Origin: Symbiodinium kawagutii | Taxonomy: Eukaryota; Sar; Dinophyceae; Suessiales; Symbiodiniaceae | Assembly: GCA_009767595.1 (NCBI GenBank) | Contig: VSDK01011740.1 | Location: 172,265-236,264 of the forward strand | DNA: 64,000 nt | Reading direction: 5' to 3' | Part shown: piece after piece, positions 52,915-62,449 of the stretch | Layout of the letters: every line of letters starts with the position of its first letter | Numbering within the stretch: the stretch's first letter is position 1 | The notes under the pieces: generated by a model | Told to the model about the DNA's origin: nothing | Databases searched by the model: none | The model's input: the letters and a program-made list of their open reading frames with translations, nothing else | Made by a program: the position numbers and the translations under genes

Positions 52915-55697
52915 ATGGCTAGCATGGATCAGTCACCACGATGTCAGGCAGAATCTGCAAAGCGTACTTCCAAGATAGCTGCTATGATTTGCCGGGTTCG
53001 AAAGAAACGATGCTTGGATTATAGACATGTGGATCGATCTTATAACAGAATGATCACTTGTGATCCACTGATTGCACATCCTGACTCCTAAGGAAATAAG
53101 TTCGATCTCCTCCGAAAGATTGCTCGCGCTGGCCAAAGCAAAACCAATGCTTGTCGCAATCTACATACCTTAATCAACCAAAACAATGTGCTCTTTCCTG
53201 TGAAGATCGATGCTGCATTGATCCATGTTGCATTTCGAAGACCAAAGTTTCGACGAGAGAAATTGTGGTGGCCCATTATCAGACTTCAAGATTGGGTTTC
53301 TACCCTGTTGACGGAAGCGCCAGAAATGATTCTTGCTGGTTTCAGATTGGAACAGCAAAACCAGTGGAGTCAATTGCTAAAGGACTTCTGGAATGAGTAC
53401 TTTTCCAGCAATCCTGATCACTGCTTGAAGCAATCGCAATTCAACTATGGTTATTGTGTGCCATATTTTTTTCATGGAGATGAAGGCCGTGGATATCGAA
53501 ACCGGCCGGTGATGGTTGAATCGTGGCAACCTGTGATCTCGTGCAGGGGTCCAACAAAAACAAATGAATCCGGGTATCTTGCAAAGATTTATGTATCTTT
53601 TATGATGGGTACTTTGGTGATGGGGCCACTACAGTAGTCCTCCAACAACAACAACATTTTAGCTAGCGCTTTCTTATGTCGCAGCATTGCGAGGCATTCG
53701 ATGACAACAAGATTTCTTCTCACTGTTATCTCATCGTTCTACTTTGATGGAGATCGAACCCTGGATGACCTGCATGAAGAGATCGCTGCTGATGCCTCAA
53801 AACTATATTCATCTGGAATCAAAGTAGTAGCTTGGTTCCGATTTGGTTCCCCTTTATAGCATCTTTTATTGTTGTATGTGTTCACCATTTCATCCAAATA
53901 CCTATCACTATGCTGAGGCTGGTGTGCCTGAACCGATTCGATTCGTTTGCGTTGGAATCAAAGGAGATTGGCCGTACCTTAGAAAAGCACCTTGGCTCTA
54001 CTAGGTCCTTTTAATCCTGTTGGGGGAAAGTAATCAAGCAATCCCGAATGGCTTCAGCTCACTGACCCACCTGCTGCACTCTCTCCATTCCCAGGCCACC
54101 GGACTGAATTGCGGCTTCAACTGCACTGACAAGTGCCACCTTTGCGACGGGGGCGATTGGCACGTTATGACGAGGGATGCGGAATGGCGGGGGTCTCTGT
54201 GGGGTCAAAGAAGGAAATCACCTTTCAAAAGAAAAAAAAACCCGATGCTATCCATACCAGGAGTGGTAGCCCACCGAATTCTTCCAGATAGTTGTCATTG
54301 CTGTCATCTTGGTTGGGGGATTGATTTCGCTGCTAGCGGGTTGGTCCTGCTGGCAAAACGTGGATGGTTTGGACATGGTGTCCTAGATGTTTGTTTGCGC
54401 TCTGCGTACAAAGCCTTTCTGCACTGGGTCTCCGCCAACAAAAAAACTACTGGCATTGACTGGTGGTCGTACAAGAAGCTGGATATGTCTTCGAACCTGA
54501 ACGGAAATTAGATCGAAATCATTTACCTTTTACAAAACTTCGTTTGTAGATTTACCCCCAAAGAAAAATGGTTATGGAAACACAAATTAGAAGATAGACT
54601 GGTACATACAAGGATGTGGTCATCAAGAATCAAAGCCCTAGGATCATCAGGAATCATGAGAGAATTATAATCATATATTGTGAGATACGATCTTCAAAAA
54701 GAAATGATGCTGGATCAAACAAATGCAGAAAGAAACATGTGAAGTGATAATCAATTCTTTTTATCCATAATTTCTACCATAAATGCGGAACCAATCGCTT
54801 GATATAGGTGAATATGGTGTATATAGATAGATTGGATAAGATGGGGTCCCACACCAACATCCAAGGATCAACAGCTTTCCAACATCGCTGGGGAGCCACT
54901 CCAAAGCCTATGACACTGCACTGGTCTTGGAGTTTTTGGAAGCATATCTTCAGGAAAAGGAACCTTTGACTATATTAATTGGACCCTGAAATATGGCATG
55001 CACAAGTACAGCAATTATAGGGGTTCTTCCCAATCCTTGCCCAGGATTGCACTGCCGACACCTTTACACAGGCTTTCAAGTATGGTGTTGCAGCCGCCAA
55101 CTTACATTATCGCACCATGAGACGGCATGGAGTGTTTATCCCAGAGCCGGATCGGTCGATTGTTGTGGATGCGGGGCAGCAAATGGTGGAACTTAAGCTT
55201 GGTTGGCAAGACTATGCAGCATTTTTTTTGTATTTATTGGGGGTTGTTTGGGGTTGTATTGAACCAATGTTGGTTTCCCTTTCTCATGCCTAAGGAAGCA
55301 TACTCGTATTTGGCCACACGATCATTTCGAGAAGGTTTTCGGTTATTTCGCTTACGACCGAAACTGCACTTCCAAGTTCACCTTTCTCTTGGAATGGAGC
55401 TAGGCAACCAAGGCTTCTCAGTGTTGAGTTTCTTAGCCGGTAAAAGCAATTTTTGATTGAGGCCCATTTCCCTTGAAAGGATTTTTATAAATGTATATGT
55501 TTAGATTGACCATCTTGGGCATCTCAGATTATTCATGCTTTGCAGATGAAGACTACATCGGCAAAGTCTGCCGACTCACAAGAGGAGTTCACCCGAGTAC
55601 CAGTTCATTTCGAACCTTCCAGAAGACGTTGGGGTTGTACCAGCGTCTCTTTCGGGATTTCCAATCCAAACGCATGCCCACAAGAGGCGCCAGGTAA
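52915..55697 (+). CDS. Gene C2: DDE-transposase-like protein (module 2, better preserved)
   Basis: Candidate start ATG 52915 (MASMDQSPRCQAESAKRTSK). Exons: 52915 to about 53040, 53092-53573, about 53697-53823, about 53925-54000, 54095-54505, about 54874-54990, 55045-55220, about 55295-55440 and 55545-55697 (TAA). Ordered landmarks: RNLHTLINQNNVLFPVKIDA, FFHGDEGRGYRNRPVMV, TRFLLTVISS, VGIKGDWPYLRKA, GFNCTDKCHLC, CHCCHLGWGIDFAAS, YDTALVLEFLEAYL, FRLRPKLHFQVHL and DEDYIGKVCRL. I recall this series as one of the most abundant dinoflagellate predicted families. Spaced D/E residues (HGDEGRG, KGDWP), a C-x-x-C pair and an H-x-G-W-G motif suggest a DDE-type nuclease fold with a zinc knuckle, by analogy to CACTA/Plavaka transposases; this is inference. 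No internal stop was found inside the called exons. Confidence 0.65.
53092..53573 (+). CDS. Gene C2 exon with HGDEGRG motif
   Basis: After CTCCTAAG it reads NKFDLLRKIARAGQSKTNAC, then NQNNVLFPVKIDAALIHVAF, IIRLQDWVSTLLTEAPEMIL, FHGDEGRGYRNRPVMVES and GPTKTNES, to a GTATCT donor. About 160 codons without a stop and with strong family resemblance. Confidence 0.75.
53697..53823 (+). CDS. Gene C2 exon, TRFLLTVISS
   Basis: Reads MTTRFLLTVISSFYFDGDRT and LDDLHEEIAADASKLYSSGI. The donor GTAGTA follows. The family continues with a hydrophobic strand and K-G-D-W-P, which is found in the next exon. Confidence 0.65.
53925..54000 (+). CDS. Gene C2 exon, IKGDWPYLRKA
   Basis: Reads VPEPIRFVCVGIKGDWPYLR and KAPWL. 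Asp of G-D-W-P is the likely second acidic site residue. An in-frame TAG follows within three codons, so the exon must end before it. Confidence 0.65.
54095..54505 (+). CDS. Gene C2 exon: CxxC and HLGWG segment
   Basis: After CCATTCCCAG, a 137-codon frame: ATGLNCGFNCTDKCHLCDGG, PGVVAHRILPDSCHCCHLGW, GIDFAASGLVLLAKRG, SAYKAFLHWVSANKKTTGID. The C-x-x-C pair and the D-x-C-H-x-x-H-L-G-W-G motif are intact. Confidence 0.75.
55045..55220 (+). CDS. Gene C2 exon
   Basis: After TTGCCCAG it reads DCTADTFTQAFKYGVAAANL, HYRTMRRHGVFIPEPDRSIV and VDAGQQMVELKLGWQDYAA. A helical part of the DDE-like protein. Confidence 0.65.
55295..55697 (+). CDS. Gene C2 C-terminal exons, RPKLH and DEDYIGKV
   Basis: Exon about 55295-55440 (FRLFRLRPKLHFQVHLSLGM) and last exon 55545-55697 (EDYIGKVCRLTRGVHPSTSS, FRTFQKTLGLYQRLFRDF), stop TAA. 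The splice AG|ATGAAG restores D-E-D. GCCAG|GTAAAA at the stop also looks like a donor, so the protein could extend. Confidence 0.7.
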
Positions 55698-55856
55698 AAA
55701 GCTGGGGACCCTGGCTTGCAGAGGAGCTTGGTGTAGAGGAAGTTGGTGGCCTTCTTGATGTTGGCATCATCATATCATCATCATCACCATTATCATCACA
55801 ATCATCATCAGCAGCAGAAGCGTTGGCACCCCAAACCACATGAACAAGTTCAGTCG

Positions 55857-55948
55857 ACCAGAAATTTTTGGAAACGACCTAAACGTTCAATTTTTGGGAA
55901 AACGACCAAAAAAACTAGTACAAACCACATCGTCCAAAAATTTCTGGT
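55857..55948. mobile_element. Small inverted-terminal element (92 bp)
   Basis: ACCAGAAATTTTTGGA at the left and TCCAAAAATTTCTGGT at the right, a perfect 16-bp inverted repeat, with AACGACC words inside. A related degenerate sequence lies near 41655-41740. Confidence 0.65.
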
Positions 55949-55962
55949 AGAATGAATCTCTA

Positions 55963-55986
55963 GGTATATATATATATATATATATA
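55963..55986. repeat. (AT)n microsatellite
   Basis: Alternating TATA run directly right of module 2. Confidence 0.9.
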
Positions 55987-56040
55987 ATCAGAATCTCCGT
56001 GTTTTCTTTCGTCCATCCACGACTCTCCGGTCGTCCGAAG

Positions 56041-56118
56041 GCGCGTTGCGCGCAGCAGCGCAGGCCTCGGAAGAAGCCTCCAAAGCAGTGCGGGAGGAGC
56101 TCATGGCGGAGGCAGCTG
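56041..56118 (+). CDS. Coiled-coil exon of host gene, right of module 2
   Basis: Between GTCCGAAG and GTTAGA. It reads ALRAAAQASEEASKAVREEL, then MAEAAG. An Ala/Glu-rich heptad helix, similar in style to the exons left of module 2. Confidence 0.55.
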
Positions 56119-56162
56119 GTTAGAGCAGTCCAGCTGTGCACCGTTGGCGTGGCTGTGGGTCC

Positions 56163-56283
56163 ATATGGCAATGGGTCAATATTAACTAGCAAACTAATGG
56201 GGGATGACCAGCAACAATGCTAGGGAAAACAATGGTAAATGGTAGAGGAATCAGGGGTACAGGGTATTGACCCACTGCCATAT
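56163..56283. mobile_element. MITE-1 element (121 bp)
   Basis: ATATGGCAATGGGTCAA ... TTGACCCACTGCCATAT, with the interior ATGGGGGATGACCAGCAAC. Confidence 0.85.
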
Positions 56284-56483
56284 TAATCAACCAATCAATG
56301 GTTGACTAGCTGGTTCATGGTTAAAAAATATTGGATTAATAATGATTAATAGGATTTAATGGGTGTTAAGAATGGTTAATGGTTGATATCGAGCAACCGC
56401 GACCAATGATTGGTCAACTATCTGGTTCATGGCTAATAATAGAGGATGATAACTAGCAATTGTAGGGGATGTATAGCAACTAT

Positions 56484-56602
56484 ATATGGCTATGGGTCAA
56501 TATCAATCAAGCAACTATTGGGGGATATTCATCAACAATTTCATAGGGAAAACAATGGTTAATGATGGGGAACCGGGGGTACAGGATTTTGACCCGTAGC
56601 CA
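56484..56602. mobile_element. MITE-1 element, right end degraded
   Basis: ATATGGCTATGGGTCAA at the left and TTTTGACCCGTAGCCAG at the right, with the interior AATGATGGGGAACCGGGGGT. Confidence 0.8.
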
Positions 56603-56739
56603 GCTGTCAACCAGTCTCTGTATATTTGTTAATCCCGGGTGAAGCGAAATCCTGGGTTTATTAATTGGGGGGTACCATTTGAATGGGGAACCAAGGCTCT
56701 TGGGGATACCTCCCATTCATCAACCAGGAGTTTTTAATC

Positions 56740-57230
56740 TGAAGTTGGCATTACAAGAAACTTCGCCAAGGGCCCTCATTTTATGCCTACAAAATGAGGG
56801 CACTCAGCCGCCCCTATGGAATTTGAAGGGGCATACAAGAAAGATGTAGCACAAGATTCCATGCAACTTTCTTTCAATCTTCTGGTCACCAGCTAGCTCC
56901 CGATGGTCAGCTGGTGACCCAGCTAGAACTCCAGCAGTGCAGTTGCTGGTGGTTTCTAATGAAAGCTGGTCACTTGGGCATGGTTGAATCATGTTGAAAC
57001 ATGTTGTTTTACCATCAAATAATATCAGCGAACCAGGTTGAATTGCTCAGTCAACCACCAAGCACCGTTCACCAATTCAACAGCTTTCTAATCTGGATGG
57101 CTTATACCCACTAACTTTGGTTTTTAGTGCTTTTGGGATATGATTGATTTACCATATAACCACTAAAAAAAATAGCAAGGGATCTAGAAGCCACCAAGTA
57201 ATGACTGTTGAAAAGCAATGAACCATCAAA
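56740..57230. other. No supported gene
   Basis: The minus-strand frame at 56804-56992 has no domain. Direct repeats of CAGCTGGTGACC-type words occur near 56890. Confidence 0.45.
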
Positions 57231-57236
57231 AAATTC

Positions 57237-57392
57237 GCGCCTGCCAAGCTCCGGTCAGGATCAGAATGAAGCATATACGCTTGCAAGGACTCGGGGCTTC
57301 GACTAAGTCAGGCGTGCCCACGAGACTGGCGAAAGGTATGCCAGGGTTGCTGGAAAGGATGACCATGTTGGGGGAACCCACGAATCTGTAGG
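57237..57392 (+). CDS. Candidate exon
   Basis: One open frame reads RLQGLGASTKSGVPTRLAKG and MPGLLERMTMLGEPTNL. A possible donor, GTATGC, lies at 57336. GC-rich relative to the flanks; weak support. Confidence 0.3.
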
Positions 57393-57636
57393 CTTCTAGC
57401 CGCCACTAATGTTCTTTAGAATTATCAAAAGCGATTAAAACAAATATTATTGCATCGGTGGTGTCACAGTTTTCAGATGTTCATTCCATTTGGTCCATGT
57501 TAGTGTTTACGATTGATCTTCACGTTATTATTGATCCGCACACATTTGCATTGATACAATCTGTTTGGTAACTGAAAGCCTCAAGGTCTCCTTGTGCTTT
57601 CTTCCATGTGACCCCCAACTACACCCCCTTTGTCAA

Positions 57637-57786
57637 GATCCAGCGACAACCAACGGTGCTGAGCATTTGCCTTGGGCTTACCAGGAGATGTATCAATGTG
57701 TTTTCAATCACAACGACAAGCATATGGTGACGATCACGATCCGTCCACGTCCAAAAACCAAGAACAAGGTGACGATCAATAGATGA
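57637..57786 (+). CDS. Candidate exon
   Basis: The frame reads NGAEHLPWAYQEMYQCVFNH, then MVTITIRPRPKTKNKVTINR and TGA. The peptide looks coding, but no domain is recognised and the acceptor is unclear. Confidence 0.35.
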   Translation, partial: DPATTNGAEHLPWAYQEMYQCVFNHNDKHMVTITIRPRPKTKNKVTINR

Positions 57787-57992
57787 TCACTGATTCGCAA
57801 GGGTTCCAAACGTGCTAAGCGATGTTTCAGAATGTTTGAGAATGGAAATTCACTATTCACATCTGTATTCACCATGACAAAAAATACTAGTCATTATTAG
57901 ACAACCATTTTCAACCATTGCCGAATTCCGGCAGTATCAACCATGACTAACTATGATCCACTTGTCTTCATGGTTGAAATCAGAATACTCAC

Positions 57993-58111
57993 CATATGGG
58001 TCAAAACCCTGTACCCCTGGTTCTCCCACCATTAAGCATTGTTTTCCTTATTATTGTTGGTGATTATCCCCCGTTTGTTGCTTGATTAATATTGATCCAT
58101 AGTAGCCATAT
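57993..58111. mobile_element. MITE-1 element
   Basis: CCATATGGGTCAAAACCCTG at the left; TTGATCCATAGTAGCCATAT at the right. Inverse orientation relative to 40457. Confidence 0.8.
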
Positions 58112-58227
58112 CATCACTAGTCAGAACCATACTGATATGACTAACCATGGTTGTAGGCCGCAACTCGACCGAGTTCCTTTATGCCTTGAGGAAAAAAAAC
58201 ATGGTTGATACCTCATGAACCATACTA

Positions 58228-58350
58228 ATATGGCTGTGGGTCAAAAACCCCGGACCCCTGGTTCCCCTATCATTCACCATTGTTTTCCCATTATAACTGT
58301 TGGTCATTATCCACCATTATTGGCTGGTTTATATTGACCCACAGCCATAT
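58228..58350. mobile_element. MITE-1 element (123 bp)
   Basis: ATATGGCTGTGGGTCAA ... TTGACCCACAGCCATAT, a perfect 17-bp inverted repeat. Only about 115 bp from the previous copy and in the same orientation. Confidence 0.9.
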
Positions 58351-58450
58351 GACTGACATTGACTAAGCATGGTTCATGACTCACCATGTCTTCACCCGTC
58401 AGCACCAAGCGTCACCAGTTGCCCTTGTAGCAGTGGCTCACCTCACCCAG

Positions 58451-58541
58451 GACCTGCCAGAACGACCTGCGTGGCGTGCACTCTGATGTGGCGGACTTGC
58501 AGGCGCCGGTTCCGCGATCGCCGCAAGGAACCGTTGGATCC
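58451..58541 (+). CDS. Host exon
   Basis: After CTCACCCAG and before GTAGGT. With one leading base it reads TCQNDLRGVHSDVADLQAPV and PRSPQGTVGS. GC-rich island between two MITE-rich stretches. Confidence 0.5.
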
Positions 58542-58731
58542 GTAGGTTTTTCCCGGCATAGATTGGCTGGTGGTTGATATGGTTGTGAGCCATGGTTCAT
58601 GGTTAACAAACTAGCTGGTATGTGGAGCTATGGGTCAATAACTAGCTGGTTAATGGTTAACTAGCTGGTTGATGGATCGTCATAGGGGATTATAACTAAC
58701 AATTGATAGGACCATCAATAATCCGGCATAT

Positions 58732-58874
58732 GGTGGTTTCTTAACACAGGGAACCTCCTAACATTGGATGGTTTATTGCTAACATTGGATGGTGTATTGA
58801 GTGTATTGCTAACATTGGATGGTTTATTGCTAAAAATGACTAAAAGTAGATGATTTGGGGGTCTCCTTTTTGAG
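58732..58874. mobile_element. MITE-2 element with internal tandem expansion
   Basis: GGTGGTTTCTTAACACAGGG at the left and TTTTTGAGACACACCCAC at the right. Inside, a roughly 28-bp unit, TTGCTAACATTGGATGGTTT, is repeated about three times (58760-58835). Confidence 0.7.
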
Positions 58875-59291
58875 ACACACCCACATATTGGCTGGTGGTT
58901 TTCAGCATTAAAGGTTAGGACCATAAATGATGGCTAATATTTTGGGATAATGAGCAACAAGCATGGTTAATATTTATTTGTTTGATAGAGAATTATAGCG
59001 GGGGGAAAATGCAACAACAATGGTTAAACAACCAGTGGCTGGTGGTTTGATTGACATTGTTTATTTCCCTTGAAGTAACAAATGATTGGTTGTTTGACAA
59101 ATATCTTTCATAATTTATAACCACCAAGTAGCATAGATTTGGTTCCCCCATTTAAAATGATTTTAAGTAGCTGGCTACTAGGTACCATTTGTGGACATTT
59201 TAGAAAACAGTAGCCAACCCATGCCCATGCACTGCCGATTCCATGCACTGCCGATTCCATATTTTGTAGTTGAAGGGGTATGTCTTTCCAG

Positions 59292-59370
59292 AGAGTCTGG
59301 GAATTGGCCGCCGCTCACCAGGCATCACTGCGGAAATTGGCTTCGCGAGTAGAGGCCACGTGCAGCCATG
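59292..59370 (+). CDS. Coiled-coil exon of host gene
   Basis: After TTTCCAG and before GTGAAG. It reads RVWELAAAHQASLRKLASRV, then EATCSH, ending in phase 1. A strong amphipathic helix. Confidence 0.55.
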
Positions 59371-59414
59371 GTGAAGAATCGCTGGAGAGAAATACAACGC
59401 TTAAGGAGATTAAG

Positions 59415-59575
59415 TGGCCGTTTTAAATAATTACCTGTAGTAGTCAAGATATAGTATTAAACCATCTTACTAATATCAAGTACCAGTAGTTAAGTGACTA
59501 CTATATCTTACCAGTATTAAATAACTTACTTGGTAAGATATTGTAGTCACTGTAGTCGTTACCGGTAGCTGAACC
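59415..59575. repeat. Imperfect palindromic AT-rich repeat
   Basis: Words such as AGTAGTCAAGATATAGTATT and ACTACTATATCTTACCAGTA recur in both orientations. Possibly a decayed MITE of a further family. Confidence 0.4.
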
Positions 59576-60105
59576 ACTCATAGTGAATGCATATATAGTT
59601 GTGGCCAAAAGTGGCTGGCTGAATGACGGTGCTCAGTAGTGAACAACCAGCATTTCCCAACCATGTAGATGTGGTGCGCCAGATCTTCCCGGCTGTCCCG
59701 CATGCCAATTCTGACCTGCGGCTGGCTTCGAGACAAGCACCCAACATGGTCGGTCCCTGAGTTCAAGCCTGCCATCAGCATTGTTAGGGAATGTGAACCA
59801 CAAGGGTCTACCATTGTATCACCCATATGGGGCCACAAGTTGGAAAACTCGATCATGTTTCAGATAGCAATCAAAGCAAATCACAAACCATTATTGGCAA
59901 TGGCCATGAACTAGTTTCTTGTCCGTGGTAAGGCAGTGTTCATTAGCTTATCCGCTGCAAAGATCAGCCACACCAATCATTCTTAACTTCTGAACCACGA
60001 TCATCCAGCAACCTATCCATTCCCAACCCCCACTTTGATCCATGACCATGGATCAACCATGGCATCCCACGGGTGGTTCGTCACCCCTGGACATGCCAGC
60101 GCCAG

Positions 60106-60192
60106 GGCAGCGTAGCGAGCGGCACCGCTTCGTCCAAGACATCCTTGGAGACCAAGGTGCTAGAGCTCCAGAAACAGGCGCTGCCAGTCATG
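60106..60192 (+). CDS. Coiled-coil exon of host gene, 29 codons
   Basis: Between AGCGCCAG and GTCGTT, in phase 0. It reads GSVASGTASSKTSLETKVLE, then LQKQALPVM. The latter half is a clear heptad helix. Confidence 0.55.
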
Positions 60193-60245
60193 GTCGTTTC
60201 GGCTGCCTGGTGCGTAGGCTAGATATCCTGGATCCATATTTGGGG

Positions 60246-60302
60246 TAACTCGTTGGAGCTACCCCGGGGGATAGGTAACTAGTTGGAGCTACCCGCCCGG
60301 GG
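60246..60302. repeat. Direct repeat, GGTAACTNGTTGGAGCTACC twice
   Basis: Two roughly 30-bp copies, each followed by a C/G run. No coding content. Confidence 0.7.
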
Positions 60303-60429
60303 GGTATTCTAAGCATATGGTGGCTGAGAATACTGGTGAATGATGGTGAATTGATGACTGGCTGGTGGTTGGGAGGTGATTCAAGAGCCGTTCGGGGTAT
60401 CCTGGCCACTGGCCGGTATTAATACGGGG

Positions 60430-61640
60430 GAGGCCAGGAGTGGCCCCCAAGAGTGGCCGTTCACCAAACGGTAATGGTGGCAATTATGGTTGGTTGAGGC
60501 AGGGATAACGGCCGCTTGGCTCAATGGTGAGTCAAGCAACTAGTGGTTTTGACTTTGTCGCTGCCAATGGTCAGCTATGACCAGCAAACGTAATCGTGAG
60601 TAATGATTATTGGCTGCTGGTTAGCATGGTTGTTGAGATATGTTGAGATTTCCCATAGCCGTTTGCCAATAGCTATAATGTGGTTGTAGTGATACTATGG
60701 CGTGAACAATGGCCAGTATAACGATCGTGCTAACAGTGATGTGTAAGGTATCGGTTGTTGGTCTGCTGGTTAGTAATGTTTTGATGCTTATTGATAGGTA
60801 TTTGATCTTCCACAATCAATCATATCAATCATGGTAGACAATAGTTAGTTTTTGATTGGCTATGGTTGACAGTGCTTGATGGTAGCTGATAGCGGCTATA
60901 AACTGTACGGATGGTGGTATGGATAGACGATATGTTTTCAAGTGTTAATCGTGGTCAAGAACTGGTTAATAACCATGCTCAACCGAATATTCATGATTCA
61001 GATAGTGAATCAGATTTGACAACGTCTGCAATGTCAGATAGTGATTCATGTTTGTCAAATATGGTCCATGACAATGTTGAATACTGTTTAGTTCGTGGCA
61101 TATCATGGCTAATACCGGCCAACAATGCTTGATAATGGTTGATATTGGTTCTTCACAGATCATAGTGATAGACAGCCACAAAGTCCGTGCATTGTGAGCG
61201 CACAGAGAATGAATGGTTCAGGCGATGGCATTGGAGTGATGTCAAAAGGCTGGCTGGTTGCACAGACATAGCTGTTGGTGAAGAATGGTAATGATTTCTG
61301 AGGGTAGATCAAATTGCCCGGTTAATACTGGGGCCGGAGAATGAGAATGAGTTGATTCATGATGATGAGTGATACTTAAGAGTAACAACAGCTTGGTTGT
61401 TTCACACATGTGCTTGCTTCAAAGCGGTACATGAGGTGATTGATCCAATTGGCCAATCTTGTTGGGAATAGCTGCAGCATGCTGCAGCCACTTGCTAGTG
61501 ATAGATCGCTGCAGTTTATCCCCTAAATGGCCGGCCCGCATACAACCCATGCCCCCGAGTTCTGGCACACAACCATATGGTGGAAGATCCATGTGCAAAT
61601 CACCCAGTTTGATTAGAAACCACTTGCTATTCATGGCGAA
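60430..61640. other. No well-supported gene
   Basis: A 73-codon plus frame at 60911-61132 has a Ser/Asp-rich stretch (DSDSESDLTTSAMSDSDSC), but it arises in an AGATAGTGATTCA-type repetitive stretch and has no splice context. Confidence 0.45.
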
Positions 61641-61657
61641 CTATTCGTTGGTGACTG

Positions 61658-61850
61658 CCAAAAACACTTGGGGAATGATCCAAACCCTGGCCGAGCTGCA
61701 AAACACCGACCATGGCAAGCTGCTGTGAACTGCTAGGGGGATGCCTTGACGCCGCCGTTGCTCAGGTCGCAGAAGAGCTGGAGCAGTTGACCAAGCATCA
61801 GCAGGTCATCGGCAAGGCAGGGACCGGCATTGTTCGATGCAGCACTTGCG
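61658..61850 (+). CDS. Coiled-coil exon(s) of host gene
   Basis: The best piece is 61766-61804 between TTGCTCAG and GTCATC, in phase 0: VAEELEQLTKHQQ. The same frame is open from 61712 (LGGCLDAAVAQ). A second short helix, MIQTLAELQNTDHGKLL, lies at about 61680-61730 in another frame. A MITE-2 copy starts immediately after. Confidence 0.45.
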
Positions 61851-61951
61851 GTGGTTTCTCAAGTCATAGAGGACCCCAAAAATGGTTGGCTTATTATTGA
61901 ACATGATTATTCATGGATGGTTTGGGTGGTCCTAGATTTTGAGAAACCACC
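61850..61951. mobile_element. MITE-2 element (102 bp)
   Basis: GGTGGTTTCTCAAGTCATAG at the left and TTTTGAGAAACCACC at the right, with the interior CCAAAAATGGTTGGCTTATT. It directly follows coding-looking sequence. Confidence 0.85.
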
Positions 61952-62150
61952 GTGTAAACACTCATGTGTGCACATGTTACGCATGCATTGAACTACATAC
62001 ATGTGTTTTCAAGCAGAATTGTATATTTCTGTTCAGTTTTGAAGTTAAAGTACACACAAAATGCATGGATTCACATCTTGTTCTACTTGCATCTACGGGA
62101 CCTGTGCGTCCATCTATCGATCTCAATTCGCTCTGCTTGTTGCTGACAGG

Positions 62151-62242
62151 TTGGAGGCTTCAAGGGCAAGGTGGATTCCCAGGAGAACGGGTTGGTTCAA
62201 TCTAAGGCCAGATGGCTACAACTTGATTCACCTGCCTGGTGA
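62151..62242 (+). CDS. Candidate exon
   Basis: After TGCTGACAG, before GTGACTT. One frame reads VGGFKGKVDSQENGLVQSKA and RWLQLDSPA; a second frame is also open (LEASRARWIPRRTGW). Weak support. Confidence 0.3.
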
Positions 62243-62449
62243 CTTCCCAATTTGGCTGTTGGTGAGGGAGGGAGCTGCTTGAAGCCGGGGGCATCCCTAT
62301 GCCTTTGCTCTTGTAACGGGATAGCCATGCAGAAGCCACCAGGAGTGTTCCAACCGGAAGGTAGCCATTCTTGGCATTGAAAATGCCAATGGCGTTCAGG
62401 ATACCGACTTTTGACCCACCGTTCGGTGGATAAGACAGGGAGCATTGTC

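Noticed and set aside
6071-55697. Reverse transcriptase, integrase or gag-like domains that would make the modules retrotransposons
   Set aside because: No F/Y-x-D-D catalytic box or zinc-knuckle gag was found in the exons read; the C genes look DDE-like instead.
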